Assembly: GCF_014650955.1 (NCBI RefSeq)
Contig: NZ_BMVY01000003.1
Coordinates: 248,001 to 312,000 of the forward strand
Length of the DNA stretch: 64,000 nucleotides
Source of the DNA: Streptomyces tauricus
Lineage (GTDB): Bacteria > Actinomycetota > Actinomycetes > Streptomycetales > Streptomycetaceae
Reading direction: 5' to 3'
Part shown: piece by piece, positions 16,880 through 26,070 of the stretch
Numbering within the stretch: the first letter of the stretch is position 1
How the letters are laid out: each line of letters opens with the position of its first letter
The notes under the pieces: generated by a model
What the model was told of the DNA's origin: nothing
The model's input: the letters and a program-made list of their open reading frames with translations, nothing else
The model's database searches: none
Program-made: the position numbers and the translations under genes

Positions 16880-18544
16880 GTGAACGTCACAACTACCGAG
16901 AGCGTCCCGCAGAGCCGGCGGGCGGCCACGCTCGTCATGGCCTGTGTGGGCGTGTTCGTCGCCTATCTGCCGGTGACCACTGTCTCGGTGAGCCTGCCGG
17001 CCATCCAGCGGGCGCTGCATGCGTCGACCGCCCAACTCGCTTGGGTCTCCGACGCGTTCGTCCTTCCCATGGCCGCCCTCATCCTCACCGCCGGTGTCGT
17101 CGGTGACGTCCACGGCCGCAAGAAGGTCTTCCAGGCGGGCCTGGCCTTCTGTGCCGCGGGCGCGGCCACGGCCCTGTCCGCCCAATCGATCGAGGTCCTC
17201 TGGGTCGGCCAGGCCCTCGCGGGCGTGGGCGCGGCGGCCCTGCTGCCCACGACCCTCGCGCTGATCAGCCATGTCGTCCCCGACCACCGGGAGCGCGGCA
17301 AGTTCATCGGCCTGTGGGCGATGTCCCTGCTGTCGGCCCTGGCCCTCGGCCCGATCATCGCCGGGGTCGTCCTCGAACACTTCGCCTGGCGGTGGATCTA
17401 CCTGCTGGCGGTCCCCGCCTCGCTCGTCGCCATGGTCTTCGCGGCCCGGCTGCTGTCCGACTCCCGCGCTGCCGGGTCGCGCCGGCTGGACTGGCCCGGC
17501 CAGCTCACCGCCGCGCTCGCGATCACCGCACTCGTCTACGGGGTCATCGAGGGCGGCGCCGAGTCCTTCACGGACGCCAAGGTGCTGGTGGCGCTCTTCA
17601 CGGCCGTCGTCTCCGGGGTCGCCTTCGTCATGGTGGAGCGGCGCAGCGACAGCCCGATGCTCGACCTGAACCTGTTCCGCAGCGCGGCCTTCAGCGCCAC
17701 CACCCTGGTCGCCATGATCAGCTTCCTGGGCCTGATCGGGTTCTTCTTCGCCCTCAGCCTCTACTTCGGCATGGTCCAGCAGCTCACCACCCTGGAGGCG
17801 GGCGCCCGGCTGGTGACGGTCAGCCTCATGGCCATCCTGGTGGGAGCGCCGGTCGGCCGTCTGATGCACCGGGTGTCCGCACGTCTCCTGATCACCGGCG
17901 GGCTGCTCGTCAGCGCGGGCGCCCTGCTGTCCCTGACCACGATCGACGCCGACACCTCGTACGTCTCGCTGGTCTGGCGGCTGGCGCTGCTGGGCCTCGG
18001 CATGGGACTGGTCATCACGCCCATGACCGCCACCGCGGTCGCCTCCGTACCGCACCACCTGGCGGGCATGGCCGCCGCCGGGAACAACGCCTTCCGGCAG
18101 GTCGGCGGCGCCCTCGGCCCCGCCGTCCTGGGCGCCCTGCTGACCAGCCGGGCCACCGACTCCCTGTCCGGGCACCTCGCCGAGGCGGGCCTGACGGGGG
18201 CCCAGCGGCAGAGTGTCGTCTCGGCGGTGGACGAGGGCGGACTGGGCGCGGTCGCCGGGATGGACCTGGGCCCGGCCCAGGGGCGCGCCCTGGGTGCGCT
18301 GTCCGAGTCCTTCCTCGACGGCCTCCACCTGTGCCTGATCGTCTCCGCGCTGCTGACGCTGCTCGCGGCGGTGGTCGCGGCCGTGCTGCTGCGCTCCCCT
18401 CGGCGGGCGTCGACGGTGACGGCCGGGTCCGGCGGCGCTGCTGGCGTCACTGCCGGTGCCGGTGCCGGTGCCGGGGTCGGCGGTGGCGAGGTGCCTCCGC
18501 GGGGCGGGGCCGTGGTGCCCGAGCCGGAATTCGACCGCCGGTGA
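16880..18544 (+). CDS. MFS drug/proton antiporter, 14-helix (DHA2) type
   Basis: 554 residues. Hydropathy shows about 14 membrane helices. The motif GVVGDVHGRKKVFQAG (loop 2-3) and GPIIAGVVLEHFAWRWIYLLAVP (motif C region) mark a DHA2-type exporter of the EmrB/QacA group. The C-terminus is a low-complexity Ala/Gly/Val stretch. Start GTG at 16880 with GGGGGAGAG upstream. A 17-bp hairpin follows, then the AsnC-type regulator on the same strand; a regulatory link is possible only by proximity. Confidence 0.9.
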   Translation: MNVTTTESVPQSRRAATLVMACVGVFVAYLPVTTVSVSLPAIQRALHASTAQLAWVSDAFVLPMAALILTAGVVGDVHGRKKVFQAGLAFCAAGAATALSAQSIEVLWVGQALAGVGAAALLPTTLALISHVVPDHRERGKFIGLWAMSLLSALALGPIIAGVVLEHFAWRWIYLLAVPASLVAMVFAARLLSDSRAAGSRRLDWPGQLTAALAITALVYGVIEGGAESFTDAKVLVALFTAVVSGVAFVMVERRSDSPMLDLNLFRSAAFSATTLVAMISFLGLIGFFFALSLYFGMVQQLTTLEAGARLVTVSLMAILVGAPVGRLMHRVSARLLITGGLLVSAGALLSLTTIDADTSYVSLVWRLALLGLGMGLVITPMTATAVASVPHHLAGMAAAGNNAFRQVGGALGPAVLGALLTSRATDSLSGHLAEAGLTGAQRQSVVSAVDEGGLGAVAGMDLGPAQGRALGALSESFLDGLHLCLIVSALLTLLAAVVAAVLLRSPRRASTVTAGSGGAAGVTAGAGAGAGVGGGEVPPRGGAVVPEPEFDRR

Positions 18545-18614
18545 CGATGAACCCCCTGCGGTGATCCGGCGTCTTACCGGGTGCCCTCCGTGGGGACGGG
18601 ATGGGCGCCGGTGC

Positions 18615-18654
18615 GAGGCCCGGGCCCAGGAACACACTCCTGGGCCCGGGCCTC
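18615..18654 (+). terminator. Strong hairpin after the MFS gene
   Basis: Perfect 17-bp inverted repeat (18615-18631 and 18638-18654) with loop ACACAC, 70 bases after the MFS stop. It is one of the most stable hairpins in the window and lies in the 379-base gap before the AsnC-type gene. Confidence 0.85.
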
Positions 18655-18686
18655 ACTGCTCGCCCTCCGTCGCGAGGGGCTCCCGG

Positions 18687-18818
18687 CATATGTGCCCCGG
18701 CCACATGGGGCCCGGGCATATGGGGCCCAGACACGTGGGGCCCAGACACGTGGGGCCCCAGACACATGGAGCCCAGACACATGGAGCCCCGGCACACGAG
18801 GCCCAGGCACACGGGCCC
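18687..18818. repeat. 15-bp tandem repeats upstream of the AsnC-type regulator
   Basis: Nine imperfect 15-base units (one of 16) with consensus CACRTGGGGCCCAGA, starting at 18687, 18702, 18717, 18732, 18747, 18763, 18778, 18793 and 18808. Units contain the palindromes CACGTG or CATATG and GGGCCC. They end about 105 bases before the regulator start, where its promoter should be, so they may be binding sites or simply a satellite. Confidence 0.85.
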
Positions 18819-18923
18819 GTCCGGCGCCCCGGGCGTCGTCTTCGGGGTCTCGATACGATGATCGTCCGTAGCCGGGAGTCCGTCGTCCGTGTCGGTCCTC
18901 GTCGACAAGAGCGGGAGCGCGCC

Positions 18924-19907
18924 GTGGAGTCCCGTACGAACGACCCCCTCGATCCGCTCGATCTGAAGCTGCTGCAGGCGCTCCAGCTGGACGGCCGTGC
19001 GGCGTACAGCCAGCTCGCCGAGGTGCTCGGCGTCTCGGACCAGACCATCGCGCGGCGTTACCGGCGCCTGCGCACCACGGCCGGCCTGCGCGTACTCGGC
19101 ATGACCGACGAGAGCCGGCTCGGAAGGCAGAGCTGGGTCGTCCGGCTGCGCTGCACGCCCGACGCGGCGGAACAACTGGCCGCCGCCCTGGCCCGGCGCC
19201 CCGACACCTCGTACATCGGGCTGTTCTCGGGGGGCACCGAGCTGATGTGCGCGATGAAGCCACGATCGAGCCAGGAACGGGACGAGCTGCTCTTCGACCG
19301 GCTGCCGCGCACCCCGCGCGTCATCTCGGTCAGCGCGCACTGCCTGCTGCACTCCTTCTACGGCGGCCCGCTCGGCTGGCTCAACAAGCTGCGGGCCCTC
19401 GACCCCGAGGAGGAGGCCGCGCTGACCCCGTCGCCCGTAGGGACGTCCAGCGACCCCGTCACCCTCGACGCGGCGGACGAGGCACTGCTCGCCGTGCTCC
19501 GCCGCGACGGCAGGACTCCGCTCACCGAACTCCAGAAGAGCACCGGGCAGACCGAGTCGGCCGTCAAACGGCGGCTGGACCGGCTGCGTGCCTGCGGGGT
19601 CCTCTACTTCGACGTACAGAACGACTACGCGCCCCTGGGTCACACCACCGACGCGATGCTCTGGCTCACGGTGGCCCCCTCCGCCCTCGACCGCGTCGGA
19701 CGCGCTCTGGCGGGGCATCCCGAGGTGGGCTTCGCCGCGGCCGTCACCGGCCAGGCCAACATCGTCGCCGCCGTCCTGTGCCGCGACACCGGCGCCCTGT
19801 ACACGTACCTGAGCGAGCGGATCGGGGTCCTCGACGGGGTCCAGGCCGTGGAGACCGTCCTCACCCTGCGCCAGATCAAACAGCTCTCCTACGAACCCGC
19901 CCGCTGA
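18924..19907 (+). CDS. Double-domain Lrp/AsnC-family regulator
   Basis: 327 residues made of two AsnC-type halves, each with an HTH (about 13-55 LLQALQLDGRAAYSQLAEVLGVSDQTIARRYRRL; about 183-225 LLAVLRRDGRTPLTELQKSTGQTESAVKRRLDRL) and a partial effector domain. This fused form is common in Streptomyces. Start GTG at 18924 with GGGAG seven bases upstream; an ATG at 18858 is possible but has no ribosome-binding site. The ligand is unknown; an amino-acid-like effector is the family norm. Confidence 0.85.
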   Translation: MESRTNDPLDPLDLKLLQALQLDGRAAYSQLAEVLGVSDQTIARRYRRLRTTAGLRVLGMTDESRLGRQSWVVRLRCTPDAAEQLAAALARRPDTSYIGLFSGGTELMCAMKPRSSQERDELLFDRLPRTPRVISVSAHCLLHSFYGGPLGWLNKLRALDPEEEAALTPSPVGTSSDPVTLDAADEALLAVLRRDGRTPLTELQKSTGQTESAVKRRLDRLRACGVLYFDVQNDYAPLGHTTDAMLWLTVAPSALDRVGRALAGHPEVGFAAAVTGQANIVAAVLCRDTGALYTYLSERIGVLDGVQAVETVLTLRQIKQLSYEPAR

Positions 19908-19940
19908 CAGCCCGCTGTCCCGCGCCCGGTGCGGACACGA

Positions 19941-19977
19941 CCGAGCCCGGCCCCCCTGACATCGGGGCCGGGCTCGG
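19941..19977. terminator. Bidirectional terminator between converging genes
   Basis: Perfect 14-bp stem (19941-19954 with 19964-19977) and nine-base loop, lying between the AsnC-type gene and the converging nuclease gene. Confidence 0.85.
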
Positions 19978-20017
19978 CGGCGTACGGCCGCGGTGACTTC
20001 GGACGGGACCGAAGCGG

Positions 20018-21850
20018 CTACGGACGGAAGCGCAGCACCTGCGGGTCGTGGTCGCTGATCTGGTCGGAGAACTCCGAGTTGATGTGCACGCTGTCGTAGG
20101 TGAAGTCGCCGCCCTTGCGGATCGACGGGCTGATCAGGATCTGGTCGAGGACCTGGCTGTTGCCCTGGTAGTCGTAGCTGTAACGCTCGCTCCTCGGCAG
20201 GGACTTGACGGCCGACCAGAGGGCGCCGTCGGCCTCCAGGAGCTTCGTCGTCGTCGAGAACTCGAAGTCGTTGATGTCGCCGAGCGTGACGACGTCCGCG
20301 TTCTTCTGCTTCGCCAGGATGTCCTTGACGAAGGCGTTCACCGCGGTCGCCTGGAGGTGGCGCTGCGTCTCCGAGCTGCGCACCGGCGGCTGGAACTGCG
20401 AGTGCAGCGACTGGTCGCCGCCCTTCGACGCGAAGTGGTTCGCGATCACGAAGACGCTCTCGCCGCGGAAGGTGAACTCGCCCGCGAGCGGCTTGCGGCT
20501 GTTCGTCCAGGCCGCGTTCGCCGGGTCGATACGGCCGGGAGAGGCCGTCAGCTGTGCCTTGCCGCGCACCTTCGTGACCCCGACGGCGGTGGTGGCGTCG
20601 CCGCCCGCGCGGTCGACGAAGGAGACCCGGGCCGGGTTGTAGAGGAACGCCTGACGGATGTTGCCGCCCGGCTCGCCGCCGTCCGCGAGGTCCACCGGGT
20701 CGATGGACCGCCACTCGTAGGCCGGTCCGCCGGCGGCGACGATCGCGTCCGTCAGCTTCTTCATCGTCAGGTCGGCGGCGACCGTGCCGTCGTTCGTCGC
20801 GCCGTTGTTGTCCTGGATCTCCTCCAGGGACACGATGTCGGGCGACTGAAGGTGGTCCACGATGGCGGCCGCGTGATCGGCGAACGTGGCGTCCGTCGGG
20901 TCCAGGTTCTCGACGTTGTACGTGGCGACCGCCAGCTCGGAGCGCGACTGCTTGCGGGTCGTCTCACGCGCCAGGCCGCCGGCCTCGACCGTGCCGATGG
21001 TGCGGGCGGTCAGCGTGTAGCCGCCGAACTGGTTGTAGTCGAGCGGGCCCTCGGTGGTGCCCTTCAGGGTGTCGCCGACGTTCGCCGTCGGGAACGGCTG
21101 CGTGGCGGTCGGTATCAGCGACTGGATCTGCAGCCGGCCGGTGTTCTGCGCGGAGTACGAGCCGTAGACGGTGCCGCCGCGTCGGTTCGGGTTCTCGTGC
21201 GGCTTGACCGTCACCCACAGCTCGGAGTACGGGTCGGTCGCGGTGACCACGCGCGACGAGCCGATCGCGACGTTCATGCCCTCCAGGGACTCGTAGAAGT
21301 CCAGGGCGTACTTCTTCGGCCGCAGGGTGAGACCGTTGACCGAGCCACCGGCCGCGGTGTCGCCCTCGGGCGTGTACGCGGCGGGTACGGAACGGCTGTC
21401 GACGACGGCGGCCGCGGGCAGCGCGTTGCCGCTCGACACGACCGTGACCGTCGGACGGGTGATCTCGGTGACCGACTGGTTGCCGGTCGAGGCACCGCCC
21501 GGCACGAACTCCGTGACCGTGCCCGAGACGGTGACCGAGTCGCCGACGGCCACCTTCGGCGTGGAGCTGGTGAAGACGAACACGCCCTCACTGGTGGCCG
21601 GGTCGGCGTCCGCCGACGGGCCCTGGATCCAGAAACCGCGGGACGAACCGTAGGTCCGTACGCCCGTGACGACGCCGGCCACATCCGTGACCTGCCGGCC
21701 CGCGAGCGGGGACGTCCGGGTGGAGCCCTGGATGTCGTGGACGGCCACGGTGTCCGCGTGGGCGGGCGACGTGACGACCACCGACGAGACCGTGGAACAG
21801 ACGGCGGCGACAGTGAGCGCGGCGATGCGTGCGGAAGACTTGCTCGGCAA
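20018..21850 (-). CDS. Secreted endonuclease/exonuclease/phosphatase-family nuclease
   Basis: 610 residues from a TTG start at 21850, preferred because GGAGGG lies six bases upstream and the product then begins with a clean signal peptide (PSKSSARIAALTVAAVC...SPAHA). An OB-fold-like region (about 40-120; DVAGVVTGVRTYGSSRGFWIQ) precedes the EEP catalytic domain (about 300-605) with VATYNVENLD, SLEEIQDNNG, VIANHFASKGGD, LGDINDF and SDHDP motifs. Resembles extracellular ExeM/YhcR-type DNases, so extracellular DNA degradation is likely. An upstream in-frame start at 21955 lacks a ribosome-binding site. Confidence 0.85.
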   Translation of the reverse strand: MPSKSSARIAALTVAAVCSTVSSVVVTSPAHADTVAVHDIQGSTRTSPLAGRQVTDVAGVVTGVRTYGSSRGFWIQGPSADADPATSEGVFVFTSSTPKVAVGDSVTVSGTVTEFVPGGASTGNQSVTEITRPTVTVVSSGNALPAAAVVDSRSVPAAYTPEGDTAAGGSVNGLTLRPKKYALDFYESLEGMNVAIGSSRVVTATDPYSELWVTVKPHENPNRRGGTVYGSYSAQNTGRLQIQSLIPTATQPFPTANVGDTLKGTTEGPLDYNQFGGYTLTARTIGTVEAGGLARETTRKQSRSELAVATYNVENLDPTDATFADHAAAIVDHLQSPDIVSLEEIQDNNGATNDGTVAADLTMKKLTDAIVAAGGPAYEWRSIDPVDLADGGEPGGNIRQAFLYNPARVSFVDRAGGDATTAVGVTKVRGKAQLTASPGRIDPANAAWTNSRKPLAGEFTFRGESVFVIANHFASKGGDQSLHSQFQPPVRSSETQRHLQATAVNAFVKDILAKQKNADVVTLGDINDFEFSTTTKLLEADGALWSAVKSLPRSERYSYDYQGNSQVLDQILISPSIRKGGDFTYDSVHINSEFSDQISDHDPQVLRFRP

Positions 21851-22111
21851 CGAAATCCCTCCGGGGACGTGCGTGGGCGCCGGGACGAGGGTGGGGCAAG
21901 GGTGGGGCGAAGTGCGGAACGAGGGTGGGGCGTGAGTGAGATCTACGCGCGTCAATCTCGTGTCTGGTCAGGGCACTTGTCAAGGTTTCCTGGCTTAACA
22001 CTTCTGACAGGTTCATGAACCGGGCGGCATGGGCCCAAATCCGTCTAGGCTGAGGTCGTGTTTCCGGGCGGCCGGAGGGTGTTCTCCCGGGCGGCCCCGG
22101 GACACCGCGTC

Positions 22112-22161
22112 GTGCGTCCGGACGGGCGCCGGATACGCGTAGTGCGTCCAGACGGGCGCCG
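22112..22161. repeat. Direct repeat in the 21851-22206 gap
   Basis: Two copies of GTGCGTCC(R)GACGGGCGCCG 30 bases apart (22112-22131 and 22142-22161) upstream of the hypothetical gene at 22207. The rest of this 356-base divergent gap shows only a weak TAGGCT -10-like box near 22048. Confidence 0.6.
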
Positions 22162-22206
22162 AGACACGAGATCGACGTCCGACGTTCGTCCTAGGAGAAC
22201 CAGCCG

Positions 22207-23664
22207 ATGTCAGACAGCTCCCCCTTGCCGCCGGTGCGTCTGCACTCCGAAGCGGAGCTCGCGCGGGACGCGCTCGCCACGCCGCTCCTCTCGCGTGCCG
22301 TGCGGCTCGCCCGCTGGGCCGGCCCCGACACCCGGGTCGGCGCCGGAGGCGAACTCGTCGAGGAACAGCTGGCGCCCGCCGCCGCTGAGCTGGGGCTCGA
22401 CGGCGATGACGCCGCGGCGTACGCCAGTGAGGCCTGGCGGGTGGCCGTGGACACCGGGCTCGTCGCGGTCGTGGACGAGGAGGAGGGCACGGTCGCCGCC
22501 GGCGCCGATCTGACCCTCGTCCTGTCCGGAGCACCGCAGGACGTACTGGGGCTGTGGCTCGGCGCCCTGGAGACGGTCCTGGCCGACGCGAGCGTGCCCG
22601 ACCTCGACGACCTCGTGGAGGCCATGGACGAGGGCGGCGAGATCGACTTCTCCGCGCTGGACTGGGACCCCGAGGCCGAGGCCGAGTTCCTCGACGGGGT
22701 CCTCGGCAACCTCTATCTGCTGACCGCCAGCGAGGACGGGCCCGGCGACGGTCCGGTACCGCTGCCCGCGCTCGCCGCGTCGATGATCGTGCCGGACGAC
22801 ATGGGGGAGCCCACCAACGACGTCCTGGAGCAGGTGTCGGACGCGATGATGCGGCTCGACGACCAGTTCCGGGCGCTGGAGCCGGTGGGGCTCGTCGACT
22901 TCCAGCCGGTCGACGAGGCGCTGATGGCCGATGCGGGGGAGGAACCTGGGGTCTCGTCCGGTGGTGCCGGTGCCGGTGCCGGTGCCGTGGACGATACGGA
23001 TGTCTCCCGGTACGGGATGGTGCGGCTCACCCCGCTCGGGGTGTACGGCATCAGGGCGCGGCTCCTGGAGGCCGGGTTCGCGGCGCCCGCCGTGGGCGAC
23101 CTCGCGGACAAGGGCGCCGACGTACTCCTCGACAGCACGTCCGCGTTCCCGCCCATGGCCGCGCAGGCGGAGACCGAGCAGTGGCTCGCCCGGCGCGAAC
23201 CCCTCGCAGCCGCGCGGGAGTTGCTCGCCGCCGCGCGTGGGGCCGACGCGGGGGCGCCGCTGCGGCGGCTGCGCTGCCAGCAGGCGCTGTCCCTCGTCGG
23301 CACGGCGGCCGCGCCCGCGCTGCACGAGGTGCTCGACGACGCCGAGCTGGGCGGGCTCGCGCGGGTCTGGCTCGCCGAGCGGGGGGTGCCGGACGTGCCC
23401 GCGCCGTCCGAGGAGATGGTCTTCTGGCTGACCGTCGACACGATTGCCGCGCAGCTCGCCGCCGAGGGGAACTCGGAGGAGTTGCAGGCGCTGGTGGAGG
23501 GGCTTGCGGCGCAGCACGGGTCGTTCTTCGCGGCGGCTTGGCGGGTGGAGCATCCTGCTACGCCGGATGTGCTGGAGGCGATGGGGCGGTTGCATCCCGA
23601 CAAGCGGGTGGCGAAGGAGGCGCGGAAGGCCGCGTTCAAGGCGCGGTCGCAGCAAGGGGGGTAG
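22207..23664 (+). CDS. Conserved hypothetical protein
   Basis: 485 residues, soluble, acidic in the first half (for example DDLVEAMDEGGEIDFSALDWDPEAEAEFLDG) with a Gly/Ala low-complexity stretch near residue 255 (GGAGAGAGA). The C-terminal third is helical with Ala/Leu repeats and ends in MGRLHPDKRVAKEARKAAFK, reminiscent of HEAT-like helices, but I cannot name a family. ATG at 22207 follows AGGAGAACC. No clear operon partners. Confidence 0.8.
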   Translation: MSDSSPLPPVRLHSEAELARDALATPLLSRAVRLARWAGPDTRVGAGGELVEEQLAPAAAELGLDGDDAAAYASEAWRVAVDTGLVAVVDEEEGTVAAGADLTLVLSGAPQDVLGLWLGALETVLADASVPDLDDLVEAMDEGGEIDFSALDWDPEAEAEFLDGVLGNLYLLTASEDGPGDGPVPLPALAASMIVPDDMGEPTNDVLEQVSDAMMRLDDQFRALEPVGLVDFQPVDEALMADAGEEPGVSSGGAGAGAGAVDDTDVSRYGMVRLTPLGVYGIRARLLEAGFAAPAVGDLADKGADVLLDSTSAFPPMAAQAETEQWLARREPLAAARELLAAARGADAGAPLRRLRCQQALSLVGTAAAPALHEVLDDAELGGLARVWLAERGVPDVPAPSEEMVFWLTVDTIAAQLAAEGNSEELQALVEGLAAQHGSFFAAAWRVEHPATPDVLEAMGRLHPDKRVAKEARKAAFKARSQQGG

Positions 23665-23707
23665 GGGGGTCTCGCCCCCGCCGCCCCTACCCGTCCCGTC
23701 ACGTACT

Positions 23708-23821
23708 CGGGGGCCGGCCCCCGAACCCCCGCTCCTCAAACGCCGGAGGGGCTATATCTGGCCCGTCCGGCGTTTGGGGACGAGCGCGGAGCGCGACAGG
23801 GGGTCTGGGGCGCAGCCCCAG
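23708..23821. repeat. Streptomyces intergenic palindromic cluster / probable terminator
   Basis: Three inverted repeats in a row between converging genes: a 16-bp palindrome CGGGGGCCGGCCCCCG (23708-23723), an 11-bp stem CAAACGCCGGA...TCCGGCGTTTG (23737-23747, 23766-23776) and CTGGGGC-GCA-GCCCCAG (23805-23821). The GCA-loop hairpin recurs near 29566-29580 and 38289-38303. Confidence 0.75.
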
Positions 23822-23844
23822 GGGGGGGCGAGGAAGCGTTTGGG

Positions 23845-24081
23845 TCAGGGGGCGGGTGGGGTTTCGGGGTCGTCCATGGAGAGGACCCTTACCGGGATGC
23901 CCTCCAGGGTGTCCGGGATCGTGTCCTCGGGGCGGAGTCCGTCCCGAGGGAGCTTCCGCGTCACGAAGACGACGATGACGTCCTCGCCGGACTCCTCGTC
24001 ACGCCCGGTGCCGACCCCGCTCACATTGGCCAGCCCCAGCAACCGCTCCTCATGGAGATGGCGTGCCTGACGTGCGTCCAC
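23845..24081 (-). CDS. Small hypothetical protein with a self-association-like beta-strand fold
   Basis: 78 residues from the GTG at 24081, which has GGAGG and GAGG upstream; an ATG at 24147 would add 22 residues without a good ribosome-binding site. The sequence GLANVSGVGTGRD...DVIVVFVTRKLP...IPDTLEGIPVRV matches the pattern (GVGVGYK, VYVERKLP, LEGIPVDV) seen in the N-terminal region of many trypsin-like peptidase relatives and in short stand-alone proteins. No catalytic domain follows. Function unknown. Confidence 0.6.
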   Translation of the reverse strand: MDARQARHLHEERLLGLANVSGVGTGRDEESGEDVIVVFVTRKLPRDGLRPEDTIPDTLEGIPVRVLSMDDPETPPAP

Positions 24082-24321
24082 TTCGCCTCGCCTCCCATGG
24101 GTCGTGATCTCGTGCCGGTCCCTGTGTGTCGAGATTATTCCGGGCAACAGTTCGGACGCCAGGACTGATGGGCCGTATGGGGTGCGGGTGATCCACAGGG
24201 ACGGATCGGGGCGCGTTCACGCAAGGGGGACCTGGAATGTCGGGCGGCGTTCAACCGGCGTTAAGTCACGGGCGGGACCGTGTGGCCGACAGCCGGGCCC
24301 GCCACCGCCACAGGAGACAGC

Positions 24322-25809
24322 ATGTCGCTCACCCGCAGGGACTTCGCCAGACGATCCGCGGTCACCGGTGCCGGTGTCGCCCTGATCGGCAGCGTCGGCA
24401 CACTCGCCACCGCGCCCGGCGCCCTCGCGTCCACGGACACCGAGACCGCGGGGGACGACTCCTACGGTGAGGAGGGCGGGGACGGACACGGGCACGACGC
24501 CGACCGGCACGGCGGAGCCGTCGGGTACGGGCCGCTGCTGCCCGACCCCAAGGGCGTCCTCGCGCTGCCCGCCGGGTTCTCCTACCGCGTCGTCACGTAC
24601 AGCGGGAAGACCAAGCTGGAGTCGGGCGAGTACACCCCCTCCAACCACGACGGCACGGCCACGTTCGACGGCCCGCGCGGCACGACCCTCCTCGTCAACA
24701 ACCACGAGCTGAAGGGCCCGCGCGCCAACTGGAAGTACCCGGTGCCGCTGACCGAGGGCCTCGTCTACGACCCGGCCGCCTCCGGTGGCTGCACGGTCGT
24801 CGAGGTGCGTCCCGGCGGGGCGGTCGCCGAGTGGGTCGGTATCGCGGGCACCTCCACCAACTGCGCGGGCGGCAGCACCCCATGGGGCACCTGGCTCACC
24901 TGTGAGGAGAACTCCGACCGGGCCGGCGAGAACGGCATGGCCAAGGACCACGGTTACGTCTTCGAGGTCGACCCGATCGACCGCCGGGCCAACCGCGACC
25001 CCAAGCCCCTGAAGTTCTTCGGCCGGTACGACCACGAGGCCGTCGTCATCGACCCGAAGCGCGGCCACGCCTACCTCACCGAGGACGACTCCGAGCCCAA
25101 CGGCCTGTTCTTCCGCTGGAAGCCCCCGCACGGCTTCACCCACGGCCGCGGCAAGTTCCGTACCCTCGCCGACGACGCGGGTGTGCTCCAGGCGCCCAAG
25201 TGCTATGACTCCGGCGGCCGTTACGTCGACGACCTGTCCCGCGCCACGAAGATCGGCACGGTGTACGGGGTCGACTGGGTCGACGTGCCCGACCGGGACG
25301 GGAAGACCGTTCCGGTGCGCGAGCAGTTCGACACCGGCGAGGTCACCCGCGCCCGCAAGCTCGAAGGCATGTGGTGGGGTGACGGCGGCGCGTACATCGT
25401 CTCGTCGTACGCCCGCGACGAGAGTCCCGTGCGGCACGACGGGCAGGTGTGGTTCTACGACCCCAAGCGGCGCACGCTCACCCTCAAGGTGCTGCTCGGC
25501 GTGAACCCCGACCCGGCCAAGGACGGTGCCTTCGACGGGCCCGACAACATCACCGTGTCCCCGTACGGCGGTCTCGTCATAGCCGAGGACGGTGAGGGTG
25601 TCTCACATCTCTTCGGTGCGACGGACAGCGGCCGTACGTATCCCATCGCGCGCAACGACCTGAACATCGGCACCGAGGACGAGCCCGAGTTCAGCGAGTT
25701 CACCGGCGTCACCTTCTCGCCCGACGGAAAGACCCTGTACGCCAACATTCAGGAGCCGGGCATCATGGTGGCCGTCAAGGGGCCCTGGAAGCGGCAGAAG
25801 CGGCGCTGA
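24322..25809 (+). CDS. PhoX/DUF839-family secreted phosphatase
   Basis: 495 residues. Twin-arginine signal TRRDFARRSAV (residues 4-14) with a hydrophobic run ending near ALAST. A short Asp/His/Gly-rich stretch follows (about 40-65), then the DUF839/PhoX beta-propeller (HDGTATFDGP, LVNNHEL, CEENSDRAGENG, YDHEAVVIDP, FSPDGKTLYANIQEPG). PhoX enzymes are calcium- and iron-dependent alkaline phosphatases that release phosphate outside the cell. ATG at 24322 has AGGAGAC upstream. The Tat route fits folding with metal in the cytoplasm. No PHO box was identified with confidence. Confidence 0.88.
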   Translation: MSLTRRDFARRSAVTGAGVALIGSVGTLATAPGALASTDTETAGDDSYGEEGGDGHGHDADRHGGAVGYGPLLPDPKGVLALPAGFSYRVVTYSGKTKLESGEYTPSNHDGTATFDGPRGTTLLVNNHELKGPRANWKYPVPLTEGLVYDPAASGGCTVVEVRPGGAVAEWVGIAGTSTNCAGGSTPWGTWLTCEENSDRAGENGMAKDHGYVFEVDPIDRRANRDPKPLKFFGRYDHEAVVIDPKRGHAYLTEDDSEPNGLFFRWKPPHGFTHGRGKFRTLADDAGVLQAPKCYDSGGRYVDDLSRATKIGTVYGVDWVDVPDRDGKTVPVREQFDTGEVTRARKLEGMWWGDGGAYIVSSYARDESPVRHDGQVWFYDPKRRTLTLKVLLGVNPDPAKDGAFDGPDNITVSPYGGLVIAEDGEGVSHLFGATDSGRTYPIARNDLNIGTEDEPEFSEFTGVTFSPDGKTLYANIQEPGIMVAVKGPWKRQKRR

Positions 25810-25913
25810 CATACGTTCGCCGAAAGCGACACATTCACCGCGAGCGTGAAGCGTTGAGCGACTTGGGTATTTAATCGTTCGCCCGGCCCGTGGCACGCCT
25901 CCTACAGTGGACA

Positions 25914-26055
25914 ACGTCCAGGTGCGAAGGCAGGACCTACTTCCACTCATAATGGGGCGGCCGCGGGTTCGAGTCCCGTCACCGGCACAACGCGCCGGTG
26001 TAGCTCAGGGGTTAGAGCACCTACGTCGGTTCCGCCGGCCTTGAACTCTGGACAC
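25914..26055 (+). ncRNA. Y RNA 1 (YrlA-like, with permuted tRNA module)
   Basis: Structured RNA upstream of the Ro60 gene. Closing stem GTCCAG (25916-25921) with CTGGAC (26048-26053) plus a G-T pair, then GGTGCGAAGGCAG on the 5' strand and CTTGAACTC on the 3' strand, like the Ro-binding stem of Y RNAs. Inside is a tRNA-like module: T-arm GCGGG-TTCGAGT-CCCGT (25963-25979), acceptor CACCGGC (25980-25986) closed by a 7-base loop to GCCGGTG (25994-26000), then D-arm GCTC-AGGGGTTA-GAGC (26003-26018). This order is a circular permutation of tRNA with no free CCA end. End points are approximate. Confidence 0.8.
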
Positions 26056-26070
26056 CCACAATTCAATGCA

